A DNA stretch of 55,869 nt from CAYLPU01 sp964385635 (GCA_964385635.1 CAYLPU010000023.1:1-55869); one strand, 5' to 3'. Counted from the stretch's first letter, positions 25,598 through 34,171 are shown. Made by a program: numbers and translations. Notes: generated from the letters alone by a model not told the origin.

Positions 25598-26935
25598 GTG
25601 TCAAAGAGAAATGTGATCGTCATCGGTGCAGCCGGAAGAGATTTCCACAACTTTAACACCTATTACCGCGACAATGAGGCGCGTAACGTCGTCGCCTTCA
25701 CTGCGGCCCAAATCCCGGACATTGCAGGCCGAAAATATCCGCCTGAATTGGCCGGCAGACTCTATCCGGAAGGCGTTCCAATTTATGCGGAAGAAGATCT
25801 TCCCAGGCTGATCAAAGATCTGAACGTGGACGAATGCACCTTCTCGTACAGTGACGTTTCATATCAACACATCATGTCCGTCAGCGCCATCGTGGAAGCG
25901 GCTGGCGCCAGTTTTGTATTACTGGGCCCCAAGGACACCATGCTCAAGAGTTGCAAACCGGTCATTTCAGTAGGGGCAGTTCGAACCGGTTGCGGCAAAA
26001 GCCAGACCTCACGGAGGATCATTGAGATACTGATGGCGAAGGGCTTGAAGGTCGTGGCCATTCGTCATCCCATGCCCTATGGAGACCTGGTCGCCCAAAG
26101 GATGCAACGTTACGCGGAGTTGTCCGATCTGGAAAAGCACAAATGCACCATAGAAGAGATGGAAGAGTACGAACCCCATATTGTTCGCGGCAACGTCATT
26201 TACGCCGGCGTAGATTATGAGGCCATCCTTAGAGAGGCTGAAAACGATCCAGACGGCTGCGATGTGATTGTCTGGGATGGTGGTAACAACGACTTTCCAT
26301 TCTACGTGCCCGACCTGCACGTGACAGTCGTCGATCCGCATCGTGCAGGCCATGAATTGCGTTACTACCCGGGCGAGGTGACTTTGAGGATCGCCGATGT
26401 TGTGGTCATCAATAAGATCGACAGTGCGGATCTTGCTGGTATTGAGACCGTGCGAAAGAATATCGCCGCCGTGAATCCTGACGCGGTTGTCATTGATGCT
26501 GCGTCAACCCTCGATATTGATGATCCGACTGTGGTCAAGGGCAAGATGGTGTTGGCGGTCGAGGACGGTCCGACTCTCACCCACGGGGAGATGAAGATCG
26601 GTGCGGGGGTCGTCGCAGCCCGGAAGTTTGGCGCGGCAGGGCTTGTTGACCCACGGCCGTATATAGTAGGTAGACTGTCCGAAACTTTTGAGACTTATCC
26701 GGAGATCGGAACCCTCTTGCCGGCTATGGGGTATGGCGAGCAGCAACTAAGAGACCTTGAGGCCACGATTAACAACACCGAATGTGACGCAGTGGTCATC
26801 GGCACGCCGATCGATCTAAATCGGATTATCAAGATCGATAAGCCCTCAACACGCGTCTACTATGAGCTGCAGGAAATCGGACGGCCCAACCTGACCGAAG
26901 TGCTGGATGATTTCATCAAGAAGCACAACCTTTAG
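25598..26935 (+). CDS. Cyclic 2,3-diphosphoglycerate synthetase-like NTPase
   Basis: A 445-aa two-part protein. A Rossmann-like N-terminal domain (NVIVIGAAGRDFHNFN) is followed by a P-loop domain with GCGKS at 131-135, VWDGGNNDFPFY and NKID near 268, as in archaeal cDPG synthetase (COG2403). The archaeal enzyme makes cyclic 2,3-DPG with ATP; bacterial homologues are mostly unassigned. GTG at 25598 follows AAGGAGG. It stands immediately after arcB, where carbamate kinase normally lies, and a glycerate kinase and enolase paralogue are 4-5 kb downstream. It could act on a phosphoglycerate or on carbamoyl phosphate; neither is shown. Confidence 0.8.
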   Translation: MSKRNVIVIGAAGRDFHNFNTYYRDNEARNVVAFTAAQIPDIAGRKYPPELAGRLYPEGVPIYAEEDLPRLIKDLNVDECTFSYSDVSYQHIMSVSAIVEAAGASFVLLGPKDTMLKSCKPVISVGAVRTGCGKSQTSRRIIEILMAKGLKVVAIRHPMPYGDLVAQRMQRYAELSDLEKHKCTIEEMEEYEPHIVRGNVIYAGVDYEAILREAENDPDGCDVIVWDGGNNDFPFYVPDLHVTVVDPHRAGHELRYYPGEVTLRIADVVVINKIDSADLAGIETVRKNIAAVNPDAVVIDAASTLDIDDPTVVKGKMVLAVEDGPTLTHGEMKIGAGVVAARKFGAAGLVDPRPYIVGRLSETFETYPEIGTLLPAMGYGEQQLRDLEATINNTECDAVVIGTPIDLNRIIKIDKPSTRVYYELQEIGRPNLTEVLDDFIKKHNL

Positions 26936-26944
26936 TGGCTCTAT

Positions 26945-27067
26945 GCGGACTCGTGGGGTGCTCCAAGCGGGTGTGTCATCCGCGTCCCACATCTGGGGCA
27001 ATGCAGTGCCTTAGCCCCACCGATGGGGGTGACACACCCTTTGAGCGAGTTTACCCCACGAATCCGC
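26945..27067. repeat. 123-nt long imperfect hairpin
   Basis: Nested arms pair from the ends inward: GCGGA with TCCGC, TCGTGGGGT with ACCCCACGA, GGGTGTGTCA with TGACACACCC, and an inner GGGGC with GCCCC. It could be a foldback mobile remnant or a structured mRNA segment ending the arcB transcript. No T-run is present. Confidence 0.7.
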
Positions 27068-27150
27068 GTTGATCCCCTTTAGTTTGTGTGTGTGTCCGTG
27101 TACTATTTGTGCCTGTTTTGGGAAGAGCCGTTACAGAAAGAAGTAAAAAT

Positions 27151-28167
27151 ATGAATCAGTTAGAGAAAATACCGTTCTATGAAAAAGGAAAGCCGCATAG
27201 ACCAATCTATGGGACAGATTTTCTGGATGATCTGAAGGCAAATTGGGGTGAAGAGTGGGGCATCAAATCACCCTTTGGGAAAATCAGAAAAGTCATGGTC
27301 TGCCGACCGGGAGATGAACAAAAAGATAGTCTGATCTCTAAAGACTATCAGTTGTTTAATCTGCCGGAAGGGCCTACTGATCTGGACAAGTTACAAGAAG
27401 AACACTGTAGCCTTGTGGAAGCATTGGAGGCAGAGGGTATAGAAGTCATCTATTTGGAGTCGAACAAGCCCTTCATAGGGACTTACGGGATCCCCCTTCG
27501 TTCGGTTCCTTATACCAGGGAGACCATTATGGCGAGGGGTGGTGCTATCATTTGCAGGCCGACCCCTGCGTATAAGAAAGGGCTGGAAGTTTTCCATGCA
27601 AAAAGACTCATGGAACTCGGGTGTCCCATTCTGCACACAATTCACGGAAAAGGTGCCTATGAAGCAAGTAACATGACATGGATTGATGACACAAGCGTCA
27701 TCTTGGCAGTAGGGTTGAGAGGTAACATGGAAGGTCTCCGTCAAGTGGAGCAGATACTAAGAGGTTTGGGTGTGGAACACATCCACATCGCCCATCTGCC
27801 GGGATATCTAAGAAGCAGAAAACATCAGGTTGGTGGATCCTCCGGGATATTTCATTTGGATATGACCTTTGGTATGGCCTACTATAAGATAGGAGTCCTA
27901 TGGCCAGGTGGCGTTGGGTATGACACTATCCTATGGTTGGAGAGCCAGGGTGTAGATCTGATAGAAGTATCAGATGAAGAGTTACTTACCTGCGCGCCCA
28001 ATCTTCTTCCAATTGCCCCCAAGAAAGTCATCGTGCCGGCATTCAATTTACAGATGACCGAGGAGTTGAGAAAAAGAGGCATCGATGTAATCGAACTTGA
28101 TTTGTCTGAATTTGCAAAAGGAGGCGGAGGTCCCACCTGCTTGACGCTACCATTGATCCGAGATTAG
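27151..28167 (+). CDS. Arginine deiminase / amidinotransferase-like protein
   Basis: A 338-aa member of the guanidino-group-modifying superfamily, fourth in this cluster. Catalytic candidates are His near 235 (FHLDMTFG) and Cys near 330 (GGGGPTCLTLPLIRD), with Glu near 171 in YEASNMTWIDD, where most relatives have EGGD. It is shorter than classical ArcA (about 410 aa). Likely reaction: hydrolysis of arginine or another guanidino acid to citrulline or a ureido acid plus ammonia. ATG at 27151 has a modest AGAAAGAAGT site; an upstream ATG at 27088 lies in the intergenic hairpin region. Pairing with ArcB supports a deiminase role. Confidence 0.8.
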   Translation: MNQLEKIPFYEKGKPHRPIYGTDFLDDLKANWGEEWGIKSPFGKIRKVMVCRPGDEQKDSLISKDYQLFNLPEGPTDLDKLQEEHCSLVEALEAEGIEVIYLESNKPFIGTYGIPLRSVPYTRETIMARGGAIICRPTPAYKKGLEVFHAKRLMELGCPILHTIHGKGAYEASNMTWIDDTSVILAVGLRGNMEGLRQVEQILRGLGVEHIHIAHLPGYLRSRKHQVGGSSGIFHLDMTFGMAYYKIGVLWPGGVGYDTILWLESQGVDLIEVSDEELLTCAPNLLPIAPKKVIVPAFNLQMTEELRKRGIDVIELDLSEFAKGGGGPTCLTLPLIRD

Positions 28168-28208
28168 GCAAAGAACCGTATCCCGGAAAAACTGTCGAGG
28201 TGAGAGTC

Positions 28209-29396
28209 ATGTCAAGATTAGAAACCAGGTTTCTAGGCATCTCTTTTCCGAATCCATTCCTACTGGCCGCCGGACCGCCCACTGCAAAGGGAGCGATGAT
28301 AGTCGAGGCTTTCAAGGCTGGGTGGGGAGGGGCTGTACTGAAAACGATCGCGTTGGAACCTACAGAACATCCAAGCCCAAGGGTATATGTGGTCAAGTCG
28401 GGGCGAGACAAAAGGGGCATGATTGACATTGAACTGTTCAGTGACCTGACCCTTGACCGCTGGGAAGAGGAAATTGATATGATTCGTGCTTCCTATCCTG
28501 AGCGGCCGATCATTGCCAGCATAGCAGGGGGCGGCAATCCAGAGGACTGGCAGGAGATTGTCCGTCGTCTTGAACCGCATGGCGTCAATGGCTATGAGAT
28601 GAACGTGAGTTGTCCAAACTTCTCGGAAGAGAAAAGAGGCGAGAAATTGGGACAGGATCCGGAGGCACTGGGATTGGCAGTCGGCTGGGTAAGAGAGGCG
28701 ACAGACCTGCCGGTGACAGTGAAACTTACCCCGAATGTCACAGATATCGTAGCACTGGCTCGTGTGGCTGCGGAAGCAGGCGCAGATGCAGTGACCGCGG
28801 TCAACAGCCTGTCTGGCCTGGCGGGGATAGATCTCGACACCTTTGCCCCCTTGCCTGCGGTCGATGGTATTGGCATTTTCGGCGGTTATGGTGGCCCTGG
28901 GTTAAAGCCAGTGTCTCTCCGGTGTACTGCCAGCATTGCTCAAGCCCTGCCGATCCCTGTCATCGGCTGTGGTGGTATAACAAAATGGCAGGATGCGGCC
29001 GAGTATTTGGCGGTTGGTGCATCTGTGGTTGAAGTCTGTACAGCAGTGATGTGGAACGGCTGTCAGATCATTGAAAAGCTGACGAAAGGTCTCGAACTGT
29101 ACCTTGACAAAAAAGGGTATGGTACGCCGACCGACATCATTGGTAAAGCACTACCCAGTATTCGCGTATTCCCTGATTTGAATCTGTCCGTAAAGCTGGT
29201 TGCATCAATTGATGAGGATAGTTGCAACGGATGTGGTATTTGCGTCAGAGCCTGTGCCTCTGGAGGGTTCCAGGCAATCGAAATTGATGATAACATCGCA
29301 CGCGTTGACTCCCTTAAATGTGATGGATGCGGGTTGTGTGTGGGCGTGTGTCCCCTGGGAGCGGTGGACTTGGTGCTGCGGCAAGAGATGGATTAG
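28209..29396 (+). CDS. preA: PreA-like dihydropyrimidine dehydrogenase / DHODH-type Fe-S flavoprotein
   Basis: A 395-aa FMN barrel fused to a ferredoxin domain. NVSCPN near 132 and the GCGGITKWQDAAEYLAVGA phosphate-binding end are those of class 1B dihydroorotate/dihydropyrimidine dehydrogenases. Two CxxCxxCxxxC clusters (from Cys339, CNGCGICVRAC, and from Cys371, CDGCGLCVGVC) bind two [4Fe-4S]. In E. coli the partner PreT passes electrons from NADH; no PreT is in the window, so another donor (for example the FAD/2Fe-2S pair at 34-36 kb) may serve. Substrate may be a dihydropyrimidine, hydantoin-like or imidazolinone ring. Confidence 0.88.
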   Translation: MSRLETRFLGISFPNPFLLAAGPPTAKGAMIVEAFKAGWGGAVLKTIALEPTEHPSPRVYVVKSGRDKRGMIDIELFSDLTLDRWEEEIDMIRASYPERPIIASIAGGGNPEDWQEIVRRLEPHGVNGYEMNVSCPNFSEEKRGEKLGQDPEALGLAVGWVREATDLPVTVKLTPNVTDIVALARVAAEAGADAVTAVNSLSGLAGIDLDTFAPLPAVDGIGIFGGYGGPGLKPVSLRCTASIAQALPIPVIGCGGITKWQDAAEYLAVGASVVEVCTAVMWNGCQIIEKLTKGLELYLDKKGYGTPTDIIGKALPSIRVFPDLNLSVKLVASIDEDSCNGCGICVRACASGGFQAIEIDDNIARVDSLKCDGCGLCVGVCPLGAVDLVLRQEMD

Positions 29397-29441
29397 CCTG
29401 GAAGAGGGCCGAAGGATAATAGAGTAAAAGGAGACCCATCT

Positions 29442-30722
29442 GTGGATGACACGAGGATTCGTGCGGTGCACGCACGGGAGATTATTGATTGTCGAGGATA
29501 CCCAACCGTCGAGGTAGACGTCAGGCTGGAAAGTGGCGTTGTTGGAAGGGCAGGAGTTCCAGCCGGGCTCTCAACTGGCACTCACGAGGCACACGAGGTG
29601 CGTGACGGAGAGGCCCGCTACCGGGGACTGGGTGTCAGGACCGCTGTGCGCAGTGTCAACGAAGTCATTGCTCCCGCTCTCGTCGGGAGAGAGGCGACCC
29701 GTCAGCGTGAGCTGGATGCGTTTATGTGTGAGGAGTTGGACGGCACGCCAAACAAGTCCAGGCTCGGGGCTAACAGTATCGTCGGCGTCTCACTGGCGCT
29801 CGCGCGGGCTGCGGCGGCGGCGGCCGGGAAACCGCTCTACCGCTATCTGAACAACAACGCCCACGTTATCCCCGTCCCCTTGTTCAACCTGATCAACGGC
29901 GGCAAGCACGCCTCAAACGATCTGGAGATACAGGAATTCGTCATCATGCCCGTCGGCGCCGAAGATTTTTTCCACGCGCTTCAGATCGCGACCGAGGTCA
30001 GCTTTGAGTTGCGAGATCTCATCGTGGCCAAGTACGGCAAAATCGCGGTGAACATTGGTGACGAAGGTGGATTTGTTCCGCCGATGACCGGGGTACGCGA
30101 GCCGCTTGATACCCTGGTTCAGGCAGTGGAACGGGCCGGATATAGCGACCTGATCGTCTACGGTCTCGACGTTGCCGCCAGTCATTTCTATGACCCCGAG
30201 GAGAAAGTCTATCACCTGGCCGGTGAGGAGTTGACCCGCGATCACATGATCGCGCTCTACAAGGAACTCTGCACAGATTACGAGTTAGCCTCCATTGAGG
30301 ACGCACTCTACGAAGATGACTTCGAGGGATGGGCCCAATTGACGGCCGAACTGCCAGAGATCCAGTGGGTCGGGGACGACCTGTTCGTCACCAACCCCGA
30401 GCGTTTGCGCAAAGGCATCGAGATGGGTGCGGCCAATGCCGTGCTGTGGAAGGTCAATCAGATAGGCACACTGACGGAGGCGCTTGACGTTGCGGAGATG
30501 GCCTATCGCCACGGGTACGGCGTCCAGGTGTCCGAGCGCTCAGGCGAGACGGAAGACGCGATCATCGCCGATCTCACCGTGGCATTGAATGCTGGTCAGA
30601 TCAAGACAGGCGCGCCCGTGCGTGGGGAGCGGACCAGTAAGTACAACCAGTTGCTGCGAATCGAGGAGGAACTAGGGAGTCAGGCTGTGTATGCGGGCAA
30701 CCGCTTTCGCTGGTCCGGATAG
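29442..30722 (+). CDS. Enolase paralogue with altered active-site histidine
   Basis: A 426-aa enolase-family protein. Conserved: loop AGLSTG, His156 in NGGKH, GDEGGF, metal ligands in LDVAAS, SIEDALYEDD and VGDDLFVTN, Lys337 (LWKVNQIGTLTE) and Lys388 (QIKTGAP). Changed: the enolase SHRSGETED is SERSGETED, so the phosphate-contacting His (His373 in yeast) is Glu365. Housekeeping enolase converts 2-phosphoglycerate to PEP; the neighbouring glycerate 2-kinase makes 2-phosphoglycerate. It may therefore be a dedicated enolase or have shifted to a related phosphorylated acid. GTG start after AAAAGGAG. Confidence 0.85.
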   Translation: MDDTRIRAVHAREIIDCRGYPTVEVDVRLESGVVGRAGVPAGLSTGTHEAHEVRDGEARYRGLGVRTAVRSVNEVIAPALVGREATRQRELDAFMCEELDGTPNKSRLGANSIVGVSLALARAAAAAAGKPLYRYLNNNAHVIPVPLFNLINGGKHASNDLEIQEFVIMPVGAEDFFHALQIATEVSFELRDLIVAKYGKIAVNIGDEGGFVPPMTGVREPLDTLVQAVERAGYSDLIVYGLDVAASHFYDPEEKVYHLAGEELTRDHMIALYKELCTDYELASIEDALYEDDFEGWAQLTAELPEIQWVGDDLFVTNPERLRKGIEMGAANAVLWKVNQIGTLTEALDVAEMAYRHGYGVQVSERSGETEDAIIADLTVALNAGQIKTGAPVRGERTSKYNQLLRIEEELGSQAVYAGNRFRWSG

Positions 30723-30777
30723 GCAAGGCATTCGTCGGGACCGAGTAGAGGGTTCAGCGCGCACAAGGGACGAGCCA

Positions 30778-32133
30778 ATGCAGAGCGTAGCAAGCCCGAC
30801 ACGTTGGGTTGAGATCCGAAATCGGTCGCGCTTGATTGACCATGGGCCACGTGAGTTGCGCGGGGCCGCAGTGGACATCATCGAACATGGTATTCATGCG
30901 GCGGATCCATACACGGCGACAATGGACTTGCTCAGGCTGGACGGCGATCGTCTCTGCGTGGGGCCGCTCGAATATGACCTGCGGGAGTGGGATCACATCT
31001 ATGTGGTCGGTGCAGGTAAGGCTACGCAAACCATCGCGCTGGCGCTCGAGGATGTGCTGGGAGACCGCATCACCGATGGGTTGGTCATCCTCAAGCGCGG
31101 GGAGGAGCATAGGCTGCGCCGGATCCGCATCATCGAAGCGGCCCATCCCGTGCCCGACGAAGAAAGCTGCCGTGGTGCGCAGGAGATCGTCAAGATCGCC
31201 CGCCAGGCTGGCCGGCGAGACCTTGTCTTCGCGGCGATCACCGGCGGTAGCTCGGCGTTGCTCGTTTGGCCCGCTGAGAGCATCTCGCTGGCCGACAAGC
31301 AGGCGCTCAACGAAATCCTGCTCAAGTGCGGCGCCTCGATCCGCGAGATCAACGCCGTTCGCAAGCACGCTTCGCGAGTGAAGGGCGGCAGGCTGGCACA
31401 GGAGATCTTTCCGGCCGAACTGATCAACCTGACGGTCTCGGACGTGACAGGTGACCCGCTGGATTATATCACAGGCCCGACTGTCCCGGACACCTCTACC
31501 TATAGAGACGCCTGGCGAACGCTGGACAAGTATGACCTGTGGGACAAGGTGCCTATCTCAGTCAAAGAGCACCTGAGACGCGGCCCAGCGATCGAATCCC
31601 CCAAGGCTTTTTCAAACAAGTATCACACATTCCTCGTCGTGTCCGGCGATGCGGCGTGCCTGGGGGCAGCCCGGCGGAGTGAGGGACTAGGATATCCCTC
31701 GCATATCCTCACCACAGAGATGGAGGGCGAGAGCCGGGATGCAGCAGTTGCCCTCGTAGACTTCGCAAACACCGTTGAAGCGCCTTGTGCCATTATTGCA
31801 GGTGGTGAGACGACCGTCACCATTGACGGGGAGTGTGGCGAAGGTGGCTCTAACCAGGAGTTCGCGCTCAGCGCTGCGCTCGCGATCGCCGGACGCGAAA
31901 ATGTGGTCGTGGCGTCAGTTGACACCGACGGAACCGACGGGCCTACCGAGGCTGGCGGCGGGCTCGTTGATGGAGAGACCATTGACCGCGCCAGGGCGGC
32001 TGGGTTCGATGCAGGCAGGGTTCTGAGGATACACTCGGCACTGGAGTTGCTGGAGGCTACTGGCGATCTGGTCATCACGGGTCCCACCGGGACCAACGTC
32101 AACGACCTGAAGCTCCTTCTACTTGATCGTTGA
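30778..32133 (+). CDS. Glycerate 2-kinase (DUF4147/MOFRL family)
   Basis: A 451-aa protein with an N-terminal DUF4147 domain (HIYVVGAGKATQTIALAL, ITGGSSALLVWP, KHASRVKGGRLA) and a C-terminal MOFRL domain (EGGSNQEFALSAALA, SVDTDGTDGPTEAGG). Family reaction: ATP-dependent phosphorylation of glycerate to 2-phosphoglycerate. ATG at 30778 has AAGGGA upstream; an in-frame ATG at 30691 lies inside the enolase-like gene and is less likely. The pair would channel glycerate to PEP. Confidence 0.88.
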   Translation: MQSVASPTRWVEIRNRSRLIDHGPRELRGAAVDIIEHGIHAADPYTATMDLLRLDGDRLCVGPLEYDLREWDHIYVVGAGKATQTIALALEDVLGDRITDGLVILKRGEEHRLRRIRIIEAAHPVPDEESCRGAQEIVKIARQAGRRDLVFAAITGGSSALLVWPAESISLADKQALNEILLKCGASIREINAVRKHASRVKGGRLAQEIFPAELINLTVSDVTGDPLDYITGPTVPDTSTYRDAWRTLDKYDLWDKVPISVKEHLRRGPAIESPKAFSNKYHTFLVVSGDAACLGAARRSEGLGYPSHILTTEMEGESRDAAVALVDFANTVEAPCAIIAGGETTVTIDGECGEGGSNQEFALSAALAIAGRENVVVASVDTDGTDGPTEAGGGLVDGETIDRARAAGFDAGRVLRIHSALELLEATGDLVITGPTGTNVNDLKLLLLDR

Positions 32134-32213
32134 GCAGGGGTGGTTCCGTGACGACGGCCCGCTGGCGGCTACCACCGGCGCTGCCCTGAATGTCATTGAT
32201 GAGAACAGAGAGC

Positions 32214-32897
32214 ATGGAATACCGACGCCGAGTGGGATTGCTGATACCCTCCAGCGACATCGTCATGGAGGCCGATCTCTGGCGACGGCTGCCTGCTGGG
32301 GTTACCTTGCACGTAGCCAGAATGTACATGAAGTCAACCACTGTCGCTGGAGAAGAGAGGATGCTGCAAGAGGAGTTGGTTCCAGCGGCGCGCAGAGTGG
32401 CCTCCGTTCACCCCGAATTGGTGGTATTCGGCTGCACCTCTGCGGCGGCCCTGCGTGGGCTTGACGGAGACGCCGCCATCGCCCGCCGCGTGGAAACGAT
32501 AGCCGATTGTCCCTGTGTCACGGTGGTGCAGGCGGCCTTCCAGGAGATCAGACGGCTGAAGGTCCGGCGACTGCTGCTCGTCACACCCTATATTGCCGAG
32601 ATCAACGACCGCCTCCAGAACACCTTTCGAGAGGCGGGACTGTCCGTGACAGGGGTGGTGGGTATGGGGTTGGACGACGATCTAGACATCGGCGCCATTT
32701 CTCCGGAGGAGATTCTGAGGTTCGTGGTTACCGCAACGCAAGGCGCTGACCCTGCGCCTGAGTGTGTTTTTGTCTCCTGCACCACGTTCCGTGCTTTCGA
32801 GGTGGCGGAAGACCTGGAACGGGAACTGGGTATTCCGGTGGTCACGAGTAACCGAAGCGCGTTCCAGGTCATCCTCCGGTATCTGGGAGACGAATAA
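32214..32897 (+). CDS. Maleate isomerase / arylmalonate decarboxylase-like enzyme 2
   Basis: A 227-aa Asp/Glu racemase-superfamily enzyme. The start at 32214 gives MEYRRRVGLLIPSSD, the usual opening of maleate isomerases; ATGs at 32190 and 32199 are alternatives. Catalytic cysteines are Cys74 (FGCTSA) and Cys189 (SCTTFRA). It is clearly related to but divergent from the copy at 22635, so two different acids may be processed, or one racemises and the other isomerises. Substrate unknown. Confidence 0.8.
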   Translation: MEYRRRVGLLIPSSDIVMEADLWRRLPAGVTLHVARMYMKSTTVAGEERMLQEELVPAARRVASVHPELVVFGCTSAAALRGLDGDAAIARRVETIADCPCVTVVQAAFQEIRRLKVRRLLLVTPYIAEINDRLQNTFREAGLSVTGVVGMGLDDDLDIGAISPEEILRFVVTATQGADPAPECVFVSCTTFRAFEVAEDLERELGIPVVTSNRSAFQVILRYLGDE

Positions 32898-32961
32898 GGA
32901 GAGGACAAACGAAGAGAGAGCCTGGCGACTGTAGAAGCGACAAGATTAAGGGGAAGAAGAC

Positions 32962-34116
32962 ATGGTTAACGAAGCAGAGTTACTGGCAGCGGTCAAAGAG
33001 GATTCGGTAGTCAAGTTGTTGCAGAAGGTTATTCAGATCAAGAGTACTAATCCTCCGGGGAACGAGCTCGACTTGGCTCACTGGCTTGCGGATTACTTCG
33101 CCGAGGCCGGTATTGAGGCTGAGGTGTTGAAATACGAGGGCAAGCGGGCTAACCTGGTGGCGCGCTTGCAAGGGAACGGTAGCCAACCTGCCCTCATCTT
33201 CAGCGCCCACCTGGATACAGTGCCGGTGGGAGAGGTGCCTTGGATGTTCCCGCCGTTCTCTGGAACCCTGTCCGAAAGTAGAGTGTACGGCCGAGGGGCT
33301 GCTGACATGAAGGGCGGTTTGGCAGCCATGGCGCAAGCAGCGGTGATCCTGGCTCAATCGGGGATACTCCTCGGTGGCGATCTGATTGTGGCCTTCTCCT
33401 ACGATGAAACCTATGGTCTCCAGGGGGCTCGGCGGTTGGTGGAAGGCGGATACCTGGAGGGCGCGGGGGCTGTGCTAATAAGTGAGCCCAGCACCCTGGA
33501 TGTGTTCATCGCGGAAAAGGGCGCCCTCTGGCTCAAATGCCGGGCGAAGGGAAAGACAGCCCACACTTCTATGCCCCATCTCGGCCAGAATGCTATCTTG
33601 GAAATGGTTCACTTCTTGCACCGGGTAGAGAAGTCTCTCGATCTCAGTGCCGACCCTCATCCTCTGCTAAGCGAACCTACTCTCACAGTTGGCACTATCC
33701 AAGGCGGGGTAACTATCAATGTGATCCCGGATACCTGTGAAGCGAAGTTGGACACTCGTCTCGTCCCTGAGATGGATTACCAGAAGGTGGTGCGGCAGGT
33801 GCGGGAGTTGGGCAAAGGCCAGGTAGAAGTTGAGATGTTGGATTGGAAGAAGCCTGTAGAGGGCGACCCGAAAGCGGAGATAGTGGACCTATCCCTGCAA
33901 GCAGTGGAGGAGGTAACTGGTCTGCCCCGCCAGCCCAAGGGTGTGTCGTACTACACCGACGGCAGCGTGATAGCCAATAGCCTCCAGATTCCGATGGTCA
34001 TCATCGGCCCTGCGGATACAGACATGACGCACCAGCCTAATGAATATGTGGAGGTCTCCCGGCTGGTTGAGGCTGTCAAGATCTACTTGCTCATCGCCAC
34101 CCGCTACCTGGCGTGA
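32962..34116 (+). CDS. M20 family amidohydrolase (ArgE/DapE type)
   Basis: A 384-aa zinc hydrolase. HLDTVP from His83, GRGAADMKGG with bridging Asp, the general-base region YDET at 147-150 and late ligand His in DMTHQPNEY. Most relatives read DEE where this has DET (Glu149 as base, Thr150 in place of the second, metal-binding Glu). It hydrolyses an N-acyl or N-carbamoyl amino acid; in this cluster an N-carbamoyl product of ring cleavage is attractive but unproven. AAGGGGAAG precedes the ATG. Confidence 0.85.
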   Translation: MVNEAELLAAVKEDSVVKLLQKVIQIKSTNPPGNELDLAHWLADYFAEAGIEAEVLKYEGKRANLVARLQGNGSQPALIFSAHLDTVPVGEVPWMFPPFSGTLSESRVYGRGAADMKGGLAAMAQAAVILAQSGILLGGDLIVAFSYDETYGLQGARRLVEGGYLEGAGAVLISEPSTLDVFIAEKGALWLKCRAKGKTAHTSMPHLGQNAILEMVHFLHRVEKSLDLSADPHPLLSEPTLTVGTIQGGVTINVIPDTCEAKLDTRLVPEMDYQKVVRQVRELGKGQVEVEMLDWKKPVEGDPKAEIVDLSLQAVEEVTGLPRQPKGVSYYTDGSVIANSLQIPMVIIGPADTDMTHQPNEYVEVSRLVEAVKIYLLIATRYLA

Positions 34117-34127
34117 ACGCAGAATAG

Positions 34128-34171
34128 AACACGGATCAACACGGATCATACGGATGTACGCAGATAAAGAT
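34128..34171. repeat. ACACGGATNA short repeats
   Basis: Degenerate ACACGGATCA units between the M20 gene and the flavoprotein gene; the same type recurs at 36428-36454. Because the first candidate ATG of the flavoprotein (34154) lies in this repeat, it is a doubtful start. Confidence 0.65.
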
